From Oxyruncus cristatus (lineage: Eukaryota; Chordata; Aves; Passeriformes; Cotingidae): a stretch of DNA of 64,000 nt. Shown in pieces: positions 23,821 through 35,454 of this stretch (within the stretch, counting starts at the first letter, position 1; every line of letters starts with the position of its first letter). Under the pieces are notes generated by a model. The model made no database searches, was not told the origin of the DNA, and saw only the letters and a list, made by a program, of their open reading frames with translations. A program made the translations under genes and the position numbers. The stretch covers positions 186,055 through 250,054 of the forward strand of contig VXAY01004286.1 in the NCBI GenBank assembly GCA_013399855.1, given 5' to 3'.

Positions 23821-25490
23821 CCACAGAATGGTTAAGGTTGGAGGGGACCTCTGGAGGTCTCTTCACCTTGTCAAACAGGGACACCTAGAGCCAGTTGCCC
23901 TGGGCCGTGTGCAGGTAGTTTATTAGTTTAGCTGAGGACAGAGGCTCTGTAATCTTCATGGTCAACTTATTCCAGTGTTCACACAACCTCACAGCAAAAA
24001 AGAGTTTCCTGATGCTCAGGCAGAACCTCATGTGTTTTGCTGTGTTCCCATTGTCTCTTGTCCTGTCGCTGCGTGCCACTAGACAGAGCCTGGCTCAGTT
24101 ATCTTTGCACACCCCCCTTTCAGGTATTTATGATATTAGTGATGTTCCCCTGAGACTTCTGCTCTCTAGGCTAAAGAGTCCTAGCTCTTTCAGTCCTTCC
24201 CCATAGGAAAGATGTTCCAGCGCCTTAATCATCCTTGTGGTTTTTCACTGGACTCTCTTAAGTATTTCTAACAAAAGAGCCCAGAACTGGATCCAGCACT
24301 TCAGGTGCTGAATAAATGGAAAACATCACATCCCTCAGACCTGCTGACAATATTTCATCTACTGTAGCTGAGGAGAGCATTTGCCTTTTTTGTGGCAAGG
24401 GCGCATGGCTGGTTCATGTTCAGACTGGTATCCTCCAGAATCCCAGGTGCTTTTATTTGCAGCTGCTTTCCAGCTGGCCAGCCTCTAGTATGTCGTAGTG
24501 CACAGGGCTGTTTCTCTCCATGTTCTGGACTTTGCGTTTCCATTTGTTGGATTTCCAACTTCATGAGGTCCCTTCATGTCAGTACATTTCTCCAGCCTGT
24601 GAATGTCCCTCTGGATTGCAGGGATACAAATCTTGGGTCTATCAGCCAGCTACTCCTCCCAGCTTGGTGCTGTCTGCAGACAACATGGGGGGACACTCTA
24701 CCCTCTACATCCAGATTGTTAGTAAAGATATTAAACGGGACTGGACTCAGTAGTGATCCACTAAGTACAATGCTATAGACTTTTTGCCACTGATTACCGT
24801 CCTCTGAGCCTGATCGTTCATTGAGTTTCCACCATCTGCTTGTCCATCCTGTACATCAGCGGCTTCTCTTTGGTGATCTTGTGGGAGACAGTGTCACAAG
24901 TCTTAGCAAAGCCCAGGTAAACAATGGCAGCTGTAATAGACAGTTACTTCAAAACAGAAATTTCTCAAGTAGATCAAGTGTGCCTTGCCCTAACTGAAGT
25001 CATAGTGACTACTTCTGAACTCCTGTATGTGCCTGGAAATGGTTTTGGGAACTAACTGCTCTGCCACCTTCCCAGAGTCCACAATGAGGCTGATTGGCTC
25101 CTTACTCCCTGGCTCCTCCATCTTAATTTTATTGAAGAAGGGGCTGATATTTTGTTTCCTCCAGTCTTTGGGCACTTCTGCCTGTCACCATGATCAGTGA
25201 AAGATTATCAAGAGAGGCCTTGCAATGACACCTTCCAGCTCCCACTGCACTTTTGGGAGCATCCTATCAGAACCCACAGGCTCAGGTATGTCCAGTCTGG
25301 TTCAGTCTGACGTGATTCTCTTTCCCGAAGGGTTAGACGCATCTTCCTTGCCTCATTTTTTTTCCCTGGGTATCTGGGTAGCTATGCCTGGTTTGGTACA
25401 CTTTTTTTTTTTTTGTTTTTTCACTTAGTTTTGGCTTTTTTGAAGGTCGAGACGTTAGCATAGAAAAAATTCAGCTTGTTGGACAGTTTC
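23821..25490 (-). mobile_element. CR1 LINE, about 1.7 kb, minus
   Basis: The longest CR1 here. Left edge is the reversed tail CCACAGAATGGTTAAGGTTG at 23821, followed by the reversed 3' UTR (about 23860-24310) and RT: the passages CAGACAACATGGGGGGACAC (24679-24698), GAGACAGTGTCACAAGTCTT (24885-24904) and CAGCTCCCACTGCACTTTTG (25236-25255) are antisense RT wording. It is 5'-truncated at about 25430-25490, typical of target-primed insertion. The many plus and minus frames of 60-128 codons within are shadows of it. Confidence 0.88.
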
Positions 25491-26378
25491 AAGTCATGTC
25501 TCTTTAAAAATAAAGAAACAGCAATCTTTTTGAGGTGTAACTATCTATCCTGAAGTGAATTGGGGAAACAAAGAACAAAGATACCCACCATATCCTCCAT
25601 ACTACTCAGCCGTGGGTTCCATGAGCCACTGAGTAACTTTCATTAGTCTCATATAAATGCATGTAATGTGTAGTTTTGGTCAGTGATCTGGATGACGTAA
25701 AAGAATATGTGACTATAATATGTGTATGTAGGTAATTTACATTGGAAATAGTTGCAAGGATTTTGAAAGAAAGATTTCAGTCAAAACTGATCTTGATAAA
25801 TTTCCAAAACTTTCAGAAATCACCAATATGAAATGGCAAAGACAAGTGAAAAATGCTACACGCACAAAAGAAAAATCAAATGCACAATGCTAAACTTAAA
25901 CATTTACCTGGAAAATGCACTCTAGTTTGGGGAGGATGTAGAGTGAATACTGGACTACTGACGTGATTCTGTTGCCAAAATTTTGGACCATAATATGGGG
26001 AGGTCTTCGTAAGTTGAAGGATTTTTCTCTGCTTCAACATCTGTCAGAAAGTTGAATGTCAAAGGCTATGATTTGTGTTAACACAGACCTTTTGCTACTT
26101 TTTTCTGTTTTTTTCAGGGAGTAAATGGATGAGGACCAAAAAAGCAGCTGAATTATTACTATAACTGAAAACTGAGCAGATGTAGCAACACTTACAGAGA
26201 AAAAGGAGTAAAAAATAAAAAATGAAGAAAAAATAGAGTGATGCTTAAGCAAGTTGTCAATTCACCCAGCATTGTACAGATTCCAGTTCAGGTGGCTGAT
26301 TTGCAAGAGCATTATGGCCAAAAACCACATGATACTGAAATCCAGCAATTAGAATCCTAGCAATGCAGACATAACAAT
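25491..26378. other. Unassigned DNA upstream of ERVL pol remnant
   Basis: No gene recognised. It may contain further, unrecognisable ERVL sequence near its right end, since a retroviral pol remnant begins at 26379 and codons just upstream (about 26290-26370) are partly open in a neighbouring frame. Confidence 0.45.
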
Positions 26379-26552
26379 GGCCCATACATTTGTATTTCTA
26401 TTGGTTCTCATCAACAATTAATAACATTTCTAATAGATATGAGAGGACAGCAATCAATATCAATGCACCCTGATAAGCTGGGCGTACAACCCGAATGGCA
26501 AACGGCTAAAATCCCTGGAGTAAATAGAGTAAGTGTTATCTGCAAAGTCCAC
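26379..26552 (+). pseudogene. pol: ERVL pol remnant: protease part
   Basis: A 58-codon open stretch ending at TAA 26553. Residues around 26427-26447 read FLIDMRG, in the place of the retroviral aspartic protease core (F-L-I-D-T/S-G). The catalytic Asp is kept but the following Thr/Ser-Gly are changed, so the enzyme is dead. It continues PDKLGVQPEWQTAKIPGVNR (a protease C-terminal flank). The next pol block lies in another frame. Recognised from memory of avian ERVL, not aligned. Confidence 0.55.
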
Positions 26553-26586
26553 TAAGGTTAATTTATAGCTCCTGGATAGGAAACGG

Positions 26587-26817
26587 ATGTCAGCTACTTG
26601 CTTTGCAATTAAGGACCACAATGAAAACATTTTGGGTTTTTCTGTTCTGGGCTACCAAACCTGGTATCTGCCAGATGATGGTGTGTTTGTTAACCTGCAC
26701 CCTAAAAGAAATCCAGAGACTGCCGTGCACTTGCCCGGCGCGGCGCCTGCTCTCCCTCATTCTAGGATCCTCAATCTAGTGTTGGATTTTTGCCGTGTCA
26801 CGAGGTGGGATCTCTGA
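26587..26817 (+). pseudogene. pol: ERVL pol remnant: protease-RT junction
   Basis: 77-codon open stretch from ATG to TGA. It reads SATCFAIKDHNENILGFSVL, then GYQTWYLPDD, and later ETAVHLPGAAPALPHSRILN. The phrases match the connection between protease and RT in avian ERVL pol. The CpG-rich patch at 26720-26755 encodes the Pro/Ala-rich part. The start codon is not a real gene start. The far end (about 26770-26817) no longer follows the pol pattern. Confidence 0.55.
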
Positions 26818-26832
26818 AGTTCTAGTTGATTT

Positions 26833-27010
26833 GGCCCCCCTCTAGCAGTTGCAGAACCCAATAATGCAAAACTGACAGCCACAACACAAGAAGATGTTCT
26901 TGGGCAATGATAAGGTGCTGACAGGTTTGGACAGAAGAGATTATTACTCACTCGCATTCCTCTTCTGATTCTCCTGTCTGGCTGGTGAAAGAGCTGAACA
27001 TCACTAAATA
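26833..27010 (+). pseudogene. pol: ERVL pol remnant: early RT blocks, apparently rearranged
   Basis: Two RT-like blocks occur. The first (26833-26907) reads GPPLAVAEPNNAKLTATTQE; the second (26940-27000, different frame) reads THSHSSSDSPVWLVKELN. In retroviral RT the SPVW block comes before the other. Here it comes after, so either the relic is rearranged, or one block is a chance match. No YXDD box follows. Confidence 0.42.
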
Positions 27011-28835
27011 TGAACTTCAATGACATTTGGTGAGACCTTTAATGGAAAGTCTTCTCTTGAATTATTTTACACTGTTGAATATAAGTCTCCATCTTAAACA
27101 AATATCCCTAGATTTATTAACAATCTTAAGTACTCCTTCCTTGTAACACAGCATTCAGGTTCCATCTTCAAACCCAGTCTGAAGTACAAAAGCAAGCATA
27201 TACTACATTTTTGTATGCTGCTGGTTAATAAGAGGAAAAAAAAACCCAAAAGCAAAACCAAACAAATCAAAACTGTCATTGTGAACACGTGATCATATCA
27301 AGCTTCATGGAGGGAAGATGACAGTTATTTGTCTTCTTAGTGAAAGAGTTTTCATATATGATGTGAAATGGGAAAAGAGAATACCATCAAGTCTAAGAAT
27401 GCAAACTGTAGTTTTTTTAACTTTTTGAGGTTCAGTGAGAGACAGTTAAACTGACTCCTAATGAGTATAAGCAATCTTAGAACAGAGATTTCAAATAGCT
27501 TACCATTACTGAATTTTTTTAACCCAAACAAAAATTAGTGTTTTGTCAAAAAGAGTGTCTCTTAAAATTCCTGATGCTCTTATTTCTGCCAGAAGTCTGC
27601 CCTAATACTTAGTACAATTTTGAGATACATACAAAAGAAAAAAAACCTGGAAAAAATATTCCATGACAAAATTAACTTCTATTTATACACAAAGATGCTC
27701 GGTATTGAAGGACTGAGAAAGAGAAGACAACAGGTTAAAGAAAACCTTATGTTTGTGTTTGATTGTCATTTTGTTTCTATTCTTAAGAAAACTCAGACTA
27801 CATAATTAGAAGGTGAAAGAATCAAAGATTTTTTGCTGTGTGACATGAAAGAAATAGATTTTTTGTTGCACAACACCTAAATAGTGCTTCTAGAAAATAA
27901 AAGCATTACTGTGTGAGTGATGGTAGGTTTGTCAACATCAGCAGTTTAGTTTGTAGCTAGTCTTGCAAGGCATGGATCCTGTTCTGTCATCCTGTGCAGC
28001 TTGGCACAGCACAGTAAAGCATGTGAATTTCATCGTTATTCACATTAATTATTTTTTTTTTTCATTGACAGACAGCTGTATTTCAGGACAGTCCTTTCTG
28101 CACCCACATTTCCATTTTTCCCATTTTCTTTTCCTTTCAGTATGTGTGATTGCGGATGACCTTTCAAAGTGAGTTTGACAGACCCCAAGTAAAACCCCAA
28201 ATCCAAAAGTATATGAATAATATCTAGATGATAACAGTTGTGTCAAATAATGATATCTGAAGTTTAAAGAAATGCCACGTCAACTCTTTTTCCCAGACTA
28301 TTGGTTTATATTAAAGTATTTTTCTTTGTTCAAGATAGAATAAAATTTCTCCCAACTTAATATATTTCATACTTCCACAGGTGATATTATACTTTGCTAG
28401 AAGTTGACACAAAAAACCAACCCCAAACTGAAAGCATCATATTTGGAAATACATCACAAGTATTGTAGAAACTGGTAATTGTAACTCTGTGATTTGATTA
28501 CACTGAGTTTATTGATTTACTTTAGCATACTGCTACACTCCCACTCCAGCACACTGATAAGCAGCATAACATTACAGCAGGGAAGCCATGCTACTCATAT
28601 CTAGTGGTCCTCCAGCATTACAATTACATTTATGACATTTTGCCTAACTGGGGCTTTTATTACACACTTATCTGAATGCAAAATTTCCCTTCAGGTTGAA
28701 ACTTGTCGTAGACGATAATCTCAGAAAATGAAGCATTTTGTTTATTACATTTTTAAATCATTGCTTAAAGACCTATTCAGAAGAAGTCAGAAGAAAAGTT
28801 CTAAAGTGCTTCACAGAGCTTTGTATGTGCTTCTG
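27011..28835. other. AT-rich DNA, no gene certain; candidate microexon
   Basis: Nothing recognised except a possible 28-nt exon at 28141-28168, listed separately. Frames such as 27620-27805 are Lys/Asn-rich and typical of AT-rich noise. Confidence 0.5.
28141..28168 (+). other. Candidate 28-nt exon bounded by strong splice sites
   Basis: A long pyrimidine tract ending in TTTTCTTTTCCTTTCAG (28124-28140) is followed by 28 nt and then AAA|GTGAGT (donor from 28169). One frame (skipping 2 nt) reads CVIADDLS, with the two remaining bases AA; the other frames contain stops. Length is not a multiple of three, so it would be constitutive or frame-changing. An alternative upstream acceptor exists at 28071. 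No homologue recognised; a coincidental pairing of sites in 64 kb is quite possible. Confidence 0.25.
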
Positions 28836-29087
28836 ATACCTGGGTGGCCACTACAAGAGGTAGGGGACACACTACTGGATGCAGCAAAAAAGGGATTTTT
28901 TGATTGTACAGGGTATATTATGGTATGTTTTGTGGAGGAGACGGAGGTGGGGAAGGGAGGGATCCAGATTGTTTTGGGAGAGACGGGTACAGGAAAACAG
29001 AGGGATAAAAAGATAAAAGGGGCTAGTTTAAAAGTAAAATACTGAGGCCCAGGGACAGCTACTGGGCAGCCTGAGTGTCTGAATCCA
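28836..29087. other. Unrecognised less-AT-rich block interrupted by solo LTR
   Basis: G-rich on plus, open on plus from 28728 to 29045 (105 codons, GWPLQEVGDTLLDAAKKGF and a Gly/Glu/Lys-rich end). Composition differs from the flanks and suggests an old repeat. The LTR at 29088 starts directly at its edge. I could not match it to a family. Confidence 0.35.
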
Positions 29088-29640
29088 AGTCATGGTTTAA
29101 ACCCAGATGTAAATTAAACACCACACAACTGCTCACTCAGTCTCCCCCTCTTTCACCCCACTCCAGTGGAATGGGGAAGAGAATCAAAGTAAAACCTTTA
29201 GGTTTAGTAATTGAAAATACAGTAAAATATGGTAGTAATGGTAAACAATACAGAAGGGAAAAACAAGTGATGCACAATAGAATTGCTCATCACCTGCTGA
29301 CCAATACCAGACACCCCTTCCTGAACCCAGATTAGCCTCTGGTTCCAGGTAATTCTCCCCAGTTTATATCCTGTGCATGAGACACTATGGTGTGGAACAT
29401 TGCTTTGATCATTTCAGGTCACCTGTCCTGGCCATGCTCCCTCCCAGTTTCCTTTGCATACCTCCTCAGTGGCAGACCATGAGAGAAGAAAAGAGTCCTT
29501 GACTCAGGATAAACATGTCTTAGCAAAAACCAAAACATCAGTGTGTTTCCATAATCATTCCCATTCTGAAGCCAAAACACAGCACTATAACACTATAACA
29601 GCTACTGAGAAGAAATTAACTCCTAGCTTAAACCAGGACA
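29088..29640 (-). mobile_element. Solo ERVL-type LTR, minus
   Basis: Read on minus it begins TGTCCTGGTTTAAGC (plus 29626-29640) and GTTAATTTC, has a TATA box GGATATAAACTGGGG (plus 29356-29370), and ends ...TTAAACCATGAC near 29091, with AGTCATGG where TGTCATGG would be expected. Flanking 5-mers are ATCCA (29083-29087) and ACCCA (29641-29645), a 4/5 match suggesting a 5-bp target duplication, the usual size for ERVL. No PBS follows the 3' edge and no internal sequence precedes the 5' edge, so it is a recombined solo LTR. The whole is 553 bp. Open frames in it are incidental. Confidence 0.72.
29362..29370 (-). promoter_or_regulatory. TATA box of the solo LTR
   Basis: Plus GTTTATATC; minus GATATAAAC. 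It lies about 270 bp from the LTR 5' end, the usual U3/R position. Activity today is not shown. Confidence 0.5.
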
Positions 29641-29660
29641 ACCCAGCCTCTGGAGAGAGC

Positions 29661-29786
29661 ATATATATATATATATATATATATACACACGTGTTGTCAT
29701 ATATGTGTGTATAAATATATATATGTATATACACATGTGTTGTCATATGTGTGTGTGTATAAATATATATATATATATATATATAT
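29661..29786. repeat. AT/GT microsatellite with 46-bp tandem duplication
   Basis: (AT)12.5 at 29661-29685 and (AT)12 at 29763-29786 flank two copies of a unit containing ACACRTGTTGTCATAT-like sequence; GTGTTGTCAT occurs at 29691-29700 and again at 29737-29746, a 46-bp period. Both copies carry small palindromes (ACACGTGT; ACACATGTGT), so it could extrude or slip. The repeats start next to the solo LTR. Confidence 0.9.
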
Positions 29787-31667
29787 GCTGACTCCCACTA
29801 GCAAACATCCATCCTGCTCAGTAAGAGGGGGAAGTAGAATGAGGCCATTGATCCTGTTTGTGTTTGTATGAGTACTGTGCCTGCTTATGTGTTTATGTTA
29901 ACCTTTGTGTGTGGCCACGTGTACACGTGCACAATATCTATATATGTAAGTATATATATGGATATTGCATACTCATGTTTATTTGTGTGCCCATGCTCAG
30001 CCTTGCTGCCAGCTGGAACTGGAGACATGGTGCCCCTGTGATGTCCCTCCCTAGCCAAAAGGTGCTGTGAGCAGAAGTGGAAAAGGAGGGTTCTTTTTTC
30101 TTTCATGCATGACAGGTATTAGAGGTTGCGGCGATGGGGACCCTGCAAGCACCTGAGTGAGAAATGGTGAATACTTCCTGGATCTTTAAAAATTCGGTGA
30201 CGCATTGTGTGACCACTACATCTGCAGCTGTCACAGGCAATGTAATTATTTAATTACTCAATTATTAAGGAGTTATAATGATCAGAATAGTTTGTAATGA
30301 ATGGGAAAGTCAAGAAAACATCGATGTGAGCCTCTTCTACAGTTATTGTGCTCCAGGCCACCAGTATTTTATACAATTTGTCTTCATGTTAACAGTGCAT
30401 AAACAAATCCTAAAATGGTGTTACGTCACCTGGGTCATTCAGGAAATATTTACATTTCCTTCCGTTTTAGGACACCATTCAGGACTACATCATCTTGCTG
30501 TTGCTCAGTAGTCACAGCTGCATATCAATTCTTCATTTTCCTTGAAAAGAATAATGAAAGAGAAACGTCAAAATGATATGAAATAAATCCTTGAGCCAGC
30601 AAGTGAGAGGTATGGACAATACTGCTTGGGGTGTACAGGAGTCATAATATTATATTAAAAATATGAATGTTATCATACTATTTACTCAAGCCACAATGCG
30701 TGGTTATTATGTTATCTACATTATGTCACAGATAAAATTGAGCAAAGTATATAGTTTTGGTAAAAGTGCTATATAACTGACACAAAACTGGACGCTATCA
30801 GAGAGTAGGTCTCAATAATTCAACAGCAGACAGTGAAGGAATGTCAAGGGGGTCCTTTAGACCTCTGTTTTCTGTGTGAAAAATGTCCTGTAGCACTTAA
30901 TAGTTTCATTATAATTTCGATAGCTGAACATAGTGTGTGCTAATAAAATTTGCAGGTGTCACTGAGGATGGATGAACTGGAAGAACAGAGGTGCAGAAGC
31001 AGGTCAGGGTGAAACTCAAAATTGGCTCAATAAGAGAAGAGAGAAAGTGCTCTGAAAACATCTATTATAAGGCGATTTAAGGTGTTTTTCATGGGAAGAA
31101 AGACTAACAAGCATAAAGATGGAAAAGCTTGTAACTGGAAAAGTGTCTGTACTGCAGAAATGAATCTGGGTCTTACTGTATAGTGGAAATTCAATAATGA
31201 TGCAATAAATTTACAAATAGCTGGAACGAGGACAAAGCCAAGGTGCACCTGACCAACAGCAGTGTCATGTACATGTCAGGGCAGTCCTTTTTTAAATAAA
31301 TAATGGCTCAGCTGTTCTGGATGGAAATTGTAATGCAGTAGATACTGCACTAAAAAGGATACATTCCTGTACAAAATGAAATATCAAATTAAAGATTTCA
31401 ATTTAATGAAGATCAAAGTAAACACTAAACCCAGATCTTTTAATGTTTACTACTACCAAACCTAGCTCTGTCCATTTAAATACTGAATTTAGTGAGATAA
31501 ACACAGTCACATTTTGTAATGCATTTCTCAAGATTTTATTTTTGACAAGACTAACTTAAAGAGATGTTTCATCTTATCATGGGAACAACAGACTAAATGT
31601 TGCAATTAAATCTGAAGTCAGTCTCGAAGTTACCAAACCTACTCTCCAGGAAAAGGTACAAGGTCAA
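29787..31667. other. Unassigned DNA
   Basis: No gene recognised. A TG/TA-rich stretch continues to about 29975. The patch 29990-30160 is somewhat GC-richer, without an identifiable family. Confidence 0.5.
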
Positions 31668-32212
31668 GAGAGTTGATTCTGACCCTCTACTATGCCCTTG
31701 TGAGATCCCACCTGGAGTACTGATGGAGGACATCAACCTGTTGGAGCAAGCTGAGAGGAAGATCATGAAGATGATTGGAGGGCTGGAGCATCTCTCCTAT
31801 GAAGCCAGCCTGAGAGAGCTGGGGCTGTTCATCTTGGAGAAGAGAAGGATCTGGGGAGACCTTATTGCAACCTTCCACTACTTAAACAGGACCTACAAGA
31901 AAGATGGAGAGAGACTATTTTCAAGGGCATGGTAGGCAAGGACAGGACAAGGGGCAATGGTTTTAAGCTGAAAGAGAGTAGGTTTAGATTAGATATTAGG
32001 AAGAAATTCTTTATTCTGTGGGTAATGAGGCCCTGGCACAGGTTGCCCAGGGAAGCTGTGGATGCACCATCCCTGAAAGTGTTCAAGACCAGATTGGATG
32101 GGTCTTGGAGCAACCTGGTCTAGTGGAAGGTATCCCTGCTCATGGCAGGGTTTGGGAACAAGGTGATTATTAAGGTCCCTTCCAACCCAAGCCATTCTAT
32201 GATTCTATGAAT
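31668..32212 (+). mobile_element. CR1 LINE, 3' end, plus
   Basis: Forward CR1: GATTCTGACCCTCTACTATG, CCCACCTGGAGTACTGATGG, then GAGAGAGCTGGGGCTGTTCA, CAGGTTGCCCAGGGAAGCTG and the tail AAGGTCCCTTCCAACCCAAGCC ending ATTCTATGATTCTATGA at 32195-32211. One of the better preserved tails in the window. The plus frames 31597-31935 and 31929-32123 are the CR1 read in register with its last ORF2 codons and UTR; they are not host genes. Confidence 0.9.
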
Positions 32213-35200
32213 TAATTCTGGCCTTAATTACACTCAGACAAACTGTATAGTGTATTACTTTCTTGATAGGAAAACCCTGTACTTGACTATGAAATAATAA
32301 CAAGTGTTGTACCTTATCAACATAAGCTTGTATGTTACTCAGGTTAGCATAATAACATTATTTTAATTGATTTCCAACAAGCTCAGCCTATTTAATTTTT
32401 GTGATTAAATGAATATTTTATATGATGTCATTTCAAAGTTTCTGTTGAAAAAAAAGATGATAGTTCACGGGAAAAAAATTAATTAAAATGAATTAATAAA
32501 CTTTCAGCTTTATGATACTCATTATGGAAAAATTTGAGAAATCTGATCTCACATTGTCATCTGAAAACAATGTTCGTTTATTATCTTTTTTTTTAATTAT
32601 ATTGGCCCTTATATCTACAACTTTCAAAGTATTTCAAGGGATTTCAAGGGACTTTTATTAAGCTGTTAGATCTACTTAAGAGGATACCACCAGATCCCTG
32701 TCATTTCTCACAGATTTCTATGAATACGATTGGTATATTTACTTATTTTCTCTGGGAAAATAACTACACAGATTATGCCCGTAAAAAACCCAACTCAAAC
32801 CACACCAAACCAATAAACCATCCCACTCCCTCCTCCCTCTTCTCCCAGAAAAAAACCACCAAAACTCCCCCAAAAAAACAAAGAAACAAAAACCAAAACA
32901 ATAGGGGAGAGGGAGAGAGGAAGCAATTGTCTGTGAGAAAGGAATAATAACAAAAGCTCAAGTAATATGTGCATTTACTAAGAGTGAATTAAATATTTAG
33001 TATGGAATCAAGACACTTTGGAAAAGAAAGTGATTACCTGAGTTGAATGGCATAGCTTTCCTGGTACCAGCTATGTTTGATCTGCCTTCAGGCAATTTTA
33101 ATAGTAATTTAAAAGTACTCAGTATTCATCATTTCATGTCAGACACTCATTTGAAGACATTACATAAAATGATATGAAGCTCTTATATTCTCTTCTCAAA
33201 AGACATTAGTGATTTCTGCTTAAGCATTTATAGTGGCAGACTTCTCTAATTTGTAATATATAGAGCTGAGATGAAAACTTATCCAAAACCCTTTTTCTGT
33301 TATGGCTTACTTTTCTATTTACCCTCTTGATATGGAAATATATTTTTTCATTTAATAAATAGGTTAATCATAATTTTACTTCCTTTCAGCAAGTCAACTA
33401 AATTGCTATAATAGAGTGATACGTGGAAATTTTGTATAAAAAGCAGTGCAATAAAAATAGTGGACAAAGTGTTTCTGAAATATCTCTCTGCATTTTTTTA
33501 AAAAGTTAAATAAATGAACATTTCACGTTTTGCTAATAGAGATTACTGTCTGCTCTAAGTCAACAGATTCCCAGCAATAAAGAGCAAATCCATATATACC
33601 CAGTGTTGAGAGCTGAGCCATAATAGTCAACATGATATTGAAAAGAGTTTAGAGGAGCAAATCAGCCCGATCTCTTCCAGTATTGGGAATGTGTAGTCAT
33701 ACTGCAGGACTCATGGGAACCTGAACAACTATTTAATTTTAATTTTCTGTAATGACCCACTCTGTGACTGTGCTTGCTCTGATTTCCTGATCTAGAGTAA
33801 GGTTTACTAAGAAAACAAAGAAATCCATGTTCACACATAGAAGCAGTTAGCTCATTGCAGTGTAGTAATTTTACTCTCGTTATAGGTGTTTTCATGGATA
33901 ATGCAGTTGCAATGTTTTGATCTCAACAGTTTATCAAAGCCAACTTTAAACTGAAATGCATTCAGACTGCCATATTGTTTCACATATGCTTTTCTCTTTT
34001 TCTTCCTTATTCCATTCTTTTTCTTTTTCTGACTAGTCTCCCAAGCAACTTCATTAAAGCTATCAAAATTACACTATATATAATAATCTTAAGAAGGGCA
34101 ATTATGGGAATGGAAATGAAAATGACCAAGAAATGATGTGGGTTACCAGAGAGAAGGTATAAAGACAGAAATTGTTGGTATCTATTTAACATTATCAAAG
34201 TAAGGGAATTTTTTTCCTCACTGAAAGTATTTCACACACTCCCCTCCTTTCTTTCTTTACTTCTGCAAATGCTTTCAAGACTCTTTTTGAAAAGCCAGTG
34301 TTTTAAAAGAACTCATAAGAGCATGTAATCCCTATATAATTTTTTAAAAAATTGCTCTTTTCTAAAATAATGGCAATTTTCCGGATTACTAGTTTACACA
34401 ATAAGAAAATGGCTCAGACATACTTTCAAACAGGTAATGCGGTAGAGGTGGATGGTTCATTCCATGCTTTGGAGGGAGTGTATTGACAGCAAAAAGAGAA
34501 GTACTCACATTAATATACATGAGCGAGTAATCAATACTCTTATCATAAAAAATAGATCAGACGTGTGAATACTGTTGGGAAGAAACTGCAACATTGTATT
34601 TCAAGGCTTTCCAAGACTTCGTAACATAGTCAATGTGACAGAGAGCTTCTGATAGTGAAGAATAAGAATGCAAAATTCTGAGGGGGATAAAAAGACAAGT
34701 GAGTCCTGATATAAATGAATCAATCAAAATGAATTGCATTGATTCCAGTGACAGGCTTTTGAGATTCTCCTTGTAATGATTATAGGACTCGATTTAGTAT
34801 CATTTTTCAAAATTCGTCTGCTTCTGAACTTAGTATTTCGACATAAAATCAAGGAATAGCAAACTGCAGAAAATTGTTGTTTTGTATATAGGTGTAAGTA
34901 CATGTAAAGAGAAAAAAATGGAAAACAAAGATAATGAATATTTTCTCTCTTAATGCTTCAGTTCTGCTACTTTTCAAAATTTGAAGAAGTAATCATTTCC
35001 AGGCTATGTCACAAAGCCTAGGCTCAGTACAGGTTAACCAGTGAGTTATTATTCCTTTTGGATAGACAACCCTGAAATACTCATATTTATGAAACTTAAA
35101 CAGTAATATTAAAATTAATCCCAGAAAAGGTACAGGTAATTGAAAATTTCAGCTGATAATTCAGTCACAACTACGTTATAGTAAATGCTACTAAAAAAGT

Positions 35201-35454
35201 AGGGGTAAAAGGGATATAGAACAGAATTAAAAATTGACATCCAAAATATGGGTTGGCAACTGCTCATTTTACTGGGTTTTCCAGCCAGAACACTGAGCTC
35301 AGCAAAGTACATGCAAAATGAACCATCTCCTGTAAGAGGCATCATGGTTTTCTGGTAGCTGCATTTTATCCTTCTACTGATGCGTGTATGTTGTGACATT
35401 TGCAGATGTATGTGCCATCTAGCCATCATTTCTGGCTCAGGAGTTGAACACACC
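32213..35454. other. AT-rich DNA, A/C-rich tract
   Basis: About 3.2 kb without recognised genes. The only distinctive piece is an A/C-rich tract at 32783-32905, listed separately. Confidence 0.55.
32783..32905. repeat. A/C-rich low-complexity tract
   Basis: Almost no G on this strand apart from a few positions; motifs CCAAACC, CCCCC and A runs recur. One of several strand-asymmetric A/C tracts (others at 40984-41047 and 47711-47866; G/T versions at 23464-23552). Confidence 0.85.

Noticed and set aside
31597..31935. 112-codon frame resembling a protein with Leu/Glu-rich helices
   Set aside because: It is the 3' end of CR1 in forward orientation, not a host gene.
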